A stretch of DNA of 64,000 bases from Bifidobacterium avesanii (GTDB taxonomy: Bacteria; Actinomycetota; Actinomycetes; Actinomycetales; Bifidobacteriaceae), in assembly GCF_009299475.1 (NCBI RefSeq), contig NZ_WBSN01000010.1:1-64000 (forward strand), in the 5' to 3' direction. The notes under the pieces were generated by a model. That model ran no database searches, was not told the DNA's origin, and saw only the letters and a list, made by a program, of their open reading frames with translations. Positions 62,336 through 64,000 of this stretch are shown here, one piece after another. A program made the translations under genes and the position numbers. Within the stretch, counting starts at the first letter, position 1. Each line of letters starts with the position of its first letter.

Positions 62336-62386
62336 AGTGGCTGGTGACAGCGTGGGCACATTGGACCCACGCTGTCACCAGCCACT
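62336..62386. repeat. Perfect 21-bp-stem hairpin
   Basis: Left arm 62336-62356 (AGTGGCTGGTGACAGCGTGG + G) and right arm 62366-62386 are perfectly complementary around a 9-base loop CACATTGGA; imperfect pairing continues outward through TTGC/GCAA. No T tract. It may be a terminator for guaB or a protein-binding site. Confidence 0.88.
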
Positions 62387-62595
62387 TTGCAACGTCCATG
62401 GTCCTGCGCGGGATTCGGCCGTCCGAAGGCTTCCGCCGGTTCGGCCGCTTCCGATGATTTGGCGCTTCAGTAATTAAGTTGGTTCCGTTCCGGTCGGTTT
62501 CTCAGCCCTGCCAGTCCTGAAGGCCAGTCAGTCCTGAAGGACGGCCAGCCTCACAGACTGATCGCTATTGTGGGCTGATCGCCATCACAGATCGA

Positions 62596-62665
62596 CTAGC
62601 CTCGTAAAACCAGCAGCCTCGCGAAACCGTCCAGTCTTGCAAAATCGCCAGTCTTGCAAAACCGG
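62596..62665. repeat. Degenerate 17-18-bp direct repeat
   Basis: Four consecutive units ending CCTCGTAAAACC, CCTCGCGAAACC, GTCTTGCAAAATC and GTCTTGCAAAACC. The surrounding 300 bases contain related CAGTC-rich stretches. Confidence 0.6.
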
Positions 62666-62832
62666 TTGCCGCTTCGGTCGGTACCGGAGTTTGGCCGGTC
62701 CCGCGAGCCGGTTGGCGCTTCGATCGTCCCGCAAACTGGTCGGCACCGCAGATCGGGCGGTCGGAGCGCGGTCGGGCAAGCCGGCGAGCCGGACTGTGCC
62801 GCAAGTCCGGATTCACGGGTCATTTACGGGCC

Positions 62833-64000
62833 CTACGCCAGACGCAGCCACACGGAAGTGTCCTGAGGCAGCTTGCCGTCGTCGGTGAGTGGGCCGGATG
62901 CGAGCAGCACCTCGCCAGCGGGAAGGGCGGCCGGCGTGGCGCCGAAGTTCGTGAGGTTCGCCCAGCCGTTCGCGCGCCGATAGGCGATCACGCCGCCCGG
63001 CTGGCCGTCGGCGCCGTCGCGTGCGCCGCTTGGTGCGTCCTCGGCGAGCCACGCGCAGCTCGTGTCCACGGTCTGCAGTTCGTGGCGCAGAGCCAGCACA
63101 CGACGGTAGAAGTTGAGCATCGAGTCGGCGTCGCGGTCCTCCACGTCCACGGCGAAGTCCTTGAACCACTTGGGCTGCGGCAGATGCGGTTCGGTCGTGG
63201 CGCCGGAGGGGGAGAACCCGAACGATCCGCGCGTGCCGAACTGGTCGGTGGGCTTCTCCAGCGTGGGCGCGTCCGAGCCGATCCACGGCAGTGGCACGCG
63301 GCATCCGTCGCGCCCCTTGGTGGACTCCTCATGGTCGCTCCTCAGCGGCCACGGGTCCTCGAGACGGTCCCACGGGATGTCCGGCACCTCGAACAGGCCC
63401 AGTTCCTCGCCCTGATACACGTACGCCGAGCCGGGCAGCGCCATTTCGAGCATGAGGGCAGCCTTGGCGCGCTTGGTGCCGAGCGGGCGGTTCTCGAAGT
63501 ACGTGCGGCCCATCCTCAGCGCCCAGTCGGCGGAGATCTGGTGGTACTCGGCGGTCGGCACCTGCGGCAGCGCGTAGCGGCTCGCGTGGCGGTGCACGTC
63601 GTGGTTGCTCATCACCCACGTGGATGTGGACCCGGAGCGCTCGGCGCAGGCCAGACCCTCCGCGATCGCCGCGTGCATGGCGTCGAACGTCCAGTCGGCC
63701 TTGGCGAACTCGAAGTTGAAGATCTGCCCCAGATCGTCCGGCGAGGCGTACAGGTACTGGCGCTCCGGGCGCACCCACGCCTCGGCCACGGCGAAGCGCG
63801 GCGGATCGTACTTGTTGAACACCTCGCGTCGCCACTCGTGGTAGATCTCGTGCACCTCGTTGCGGTCGAGCACCGGGTGCGAGCCGTCGGCGGGCATGTC
63901 GTTGGTGCTCATCACGCCGTAATCGTCCAGATCATCGCGGTCGAGGTCCTTGGCGAGGGCCTGCGCCACGTCGATGCGGAAGCCGTCCACGCCGTGGTCG
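62833..64000 (-). CDS. GH13 alpha-glucosidase / oligo-1,6-glucosidase, C-terminal part
   Basis: The 3' 389 codons of an alpha-amylase-superfamily glucosidase; the gene continues beyond the window end. Region II with the nucleophile Asp is DGFRIDVAQAL, the acid/base Glu is in FAVAEAWVRPERQY, and the stabilising Asp is in TWVMSNHDVHRHASRYALPQ. The rest is the end of the barrel (ALPGSAYVYQGEELGL) and a C-terminal beta domain ending QDTSVWLRLA. This matches intracellular alpha-glucosidases common in bifidobacteria, which hydrolyse short alpha-glucosides. The substrate subtype needs the missing N-terminal half. Confidence 0.93.
   Translation of the reverse strand, partial: DHGVDGFRIDVAQALAKDLDRDDLDDYGVMSTNDMPADGSHPVLDRNEVHEIYHEWRREVFNKYDPPRFAVAEAWVRPERQYLYASPDDLGQIFNFEFAKADWTFDAMHAAIAEGLACAERSGSTSTWVMSNHDVHRHASRYALPQVPTAEYHQISADWALRMGRTYFENRPLGTKRAKAALMLEMALPGSAYVYQGEELGLFEVPDIPWDRLEDPWPLRSDHEESTKGRDGCRVPLPWIGSDAPTLEKPTDQFGTRGSFGFSPSGATTEPHLPQPKWFKDFAVDVEDRDADSMLNFYRRVLALRHELQTVDTSCAWLAEDAPSGARDGADGQPGGVIAYRRANGWANLTNFGATPAALPAGEVLLASGPLTDDGKLPQDTSVWLRLA

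Larger units (their letters stand above)
61533..62832. other. 1.3-kb gene-free, repeat-rich region between guaB and a glycosidase
   Basis: No supported gene on either strand. In order it holds a GATATGTTTGCCG-type repeat (about 61767-61840), the six-unit alternating array at 61876-62099, tandem GCCGGACGGGGAGAC units (about 62108-62152), the perfect hairpin at 62336-62386, a CAGTCCTGAAGG duplication (about 62512-62541) and the GTCTTGCAAAA repeats at 62596-62665. It may be a site where mobile elements or sequence decay accumulate. Confidence 0.6.

Noticed and set aside
62480..62832. Small minus-strand frames after the glycosidase gene
   Set aside because: Products are built from the direct repeats (FCKTGDFARL-like), with no ribosome sites or homology.

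Overview
The window is a stretch of high-GC actinobacterial chromosome that looks like Bifidobacterium. The case rests on a dusB-ftsZ-sepF-yggT-divIVA-lspA-rluD-folC-smc run, a ThiE-ThiC fusion protein, a short bL37 ribosomal protein gene, GH13/GH43 and LacI-type carbohydrate genes, and a murE/femAB-like/ATP-grasp group of the kind that builds Lys/Orn-type peptidoglycan with an interpeptide bridge. There is no prophage, cas locus or transposase gene. The genus is inferred from gene content only.

Layout. 1-3.6 kb: the 3' end of a 5S rRNA with its terminator, a small orphan protein, an XRE regulator and two tandem DUF1684 proteins. 4.0-8.6 kb: a sulfur amino-acid type operon (ABC binding protein, permease and ATPase, a GNAT acetyltransferase, an O-acetylhomoserine sulfhydrylase-like PLP enzyme). 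8.7-18.3 kb: thiamine genes on the minus strand (thiM under a TPP riboswitch, thiE-thiC fusion, thiD, a thiamine-binding MTH1187 protein), interrupted by a plus-strand two-component system and a membrane protein, and ending in a LacI regulator. 18.4-23.2 kb: a carbohydrate locus (LacI regulator, a consensus promoter with overlapping operators, an orphan sugar-binding lipoprotein, GH43-type hydrolase, esterase). 23.4-27.5 kb: a DNA-deoxyinosine/uracil glycosylase-like protein, glyS, dusB. 27.6-38.2 kb: the cell division, envelope and chromosome-segregation run from ftsZ to smc. 38.6-44.1 kb: the putative cross-bridge cluster. 44.3-52.3 kb: an exonuclease, a leaderless SigH-like sigma factor with a cysteine-rich partner, bL37, aldose epimerase, ispH, cfa, an SDR enzyme, an orphan YkoE-type ECF S component and tRNA-Met. 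52.6-61.5 kb: rpmE, prfA, prmC, an acetyltransferase, tsaC, a WecA-like transferase, guaB. 62.8-64 kb: the 3' part of a GH13 alpha-glucosidase.

The coding content is largely ordinary. What stands out is between the genes: several families of short structured repeats, mostly at convergent gene ends. They include a 96-bp element with two 26-bp palindromes exactly 70 bp apart (three copies, one inverted), a pair of 120-bp elements with matching terminal inverted repeats, and arrays of alternating-orientation half-sites. These are the best candidates for something undescribed. Copy-number, folding and expression searches would decide whether they are mobile elements, structured terminators or protein-binding arrays.
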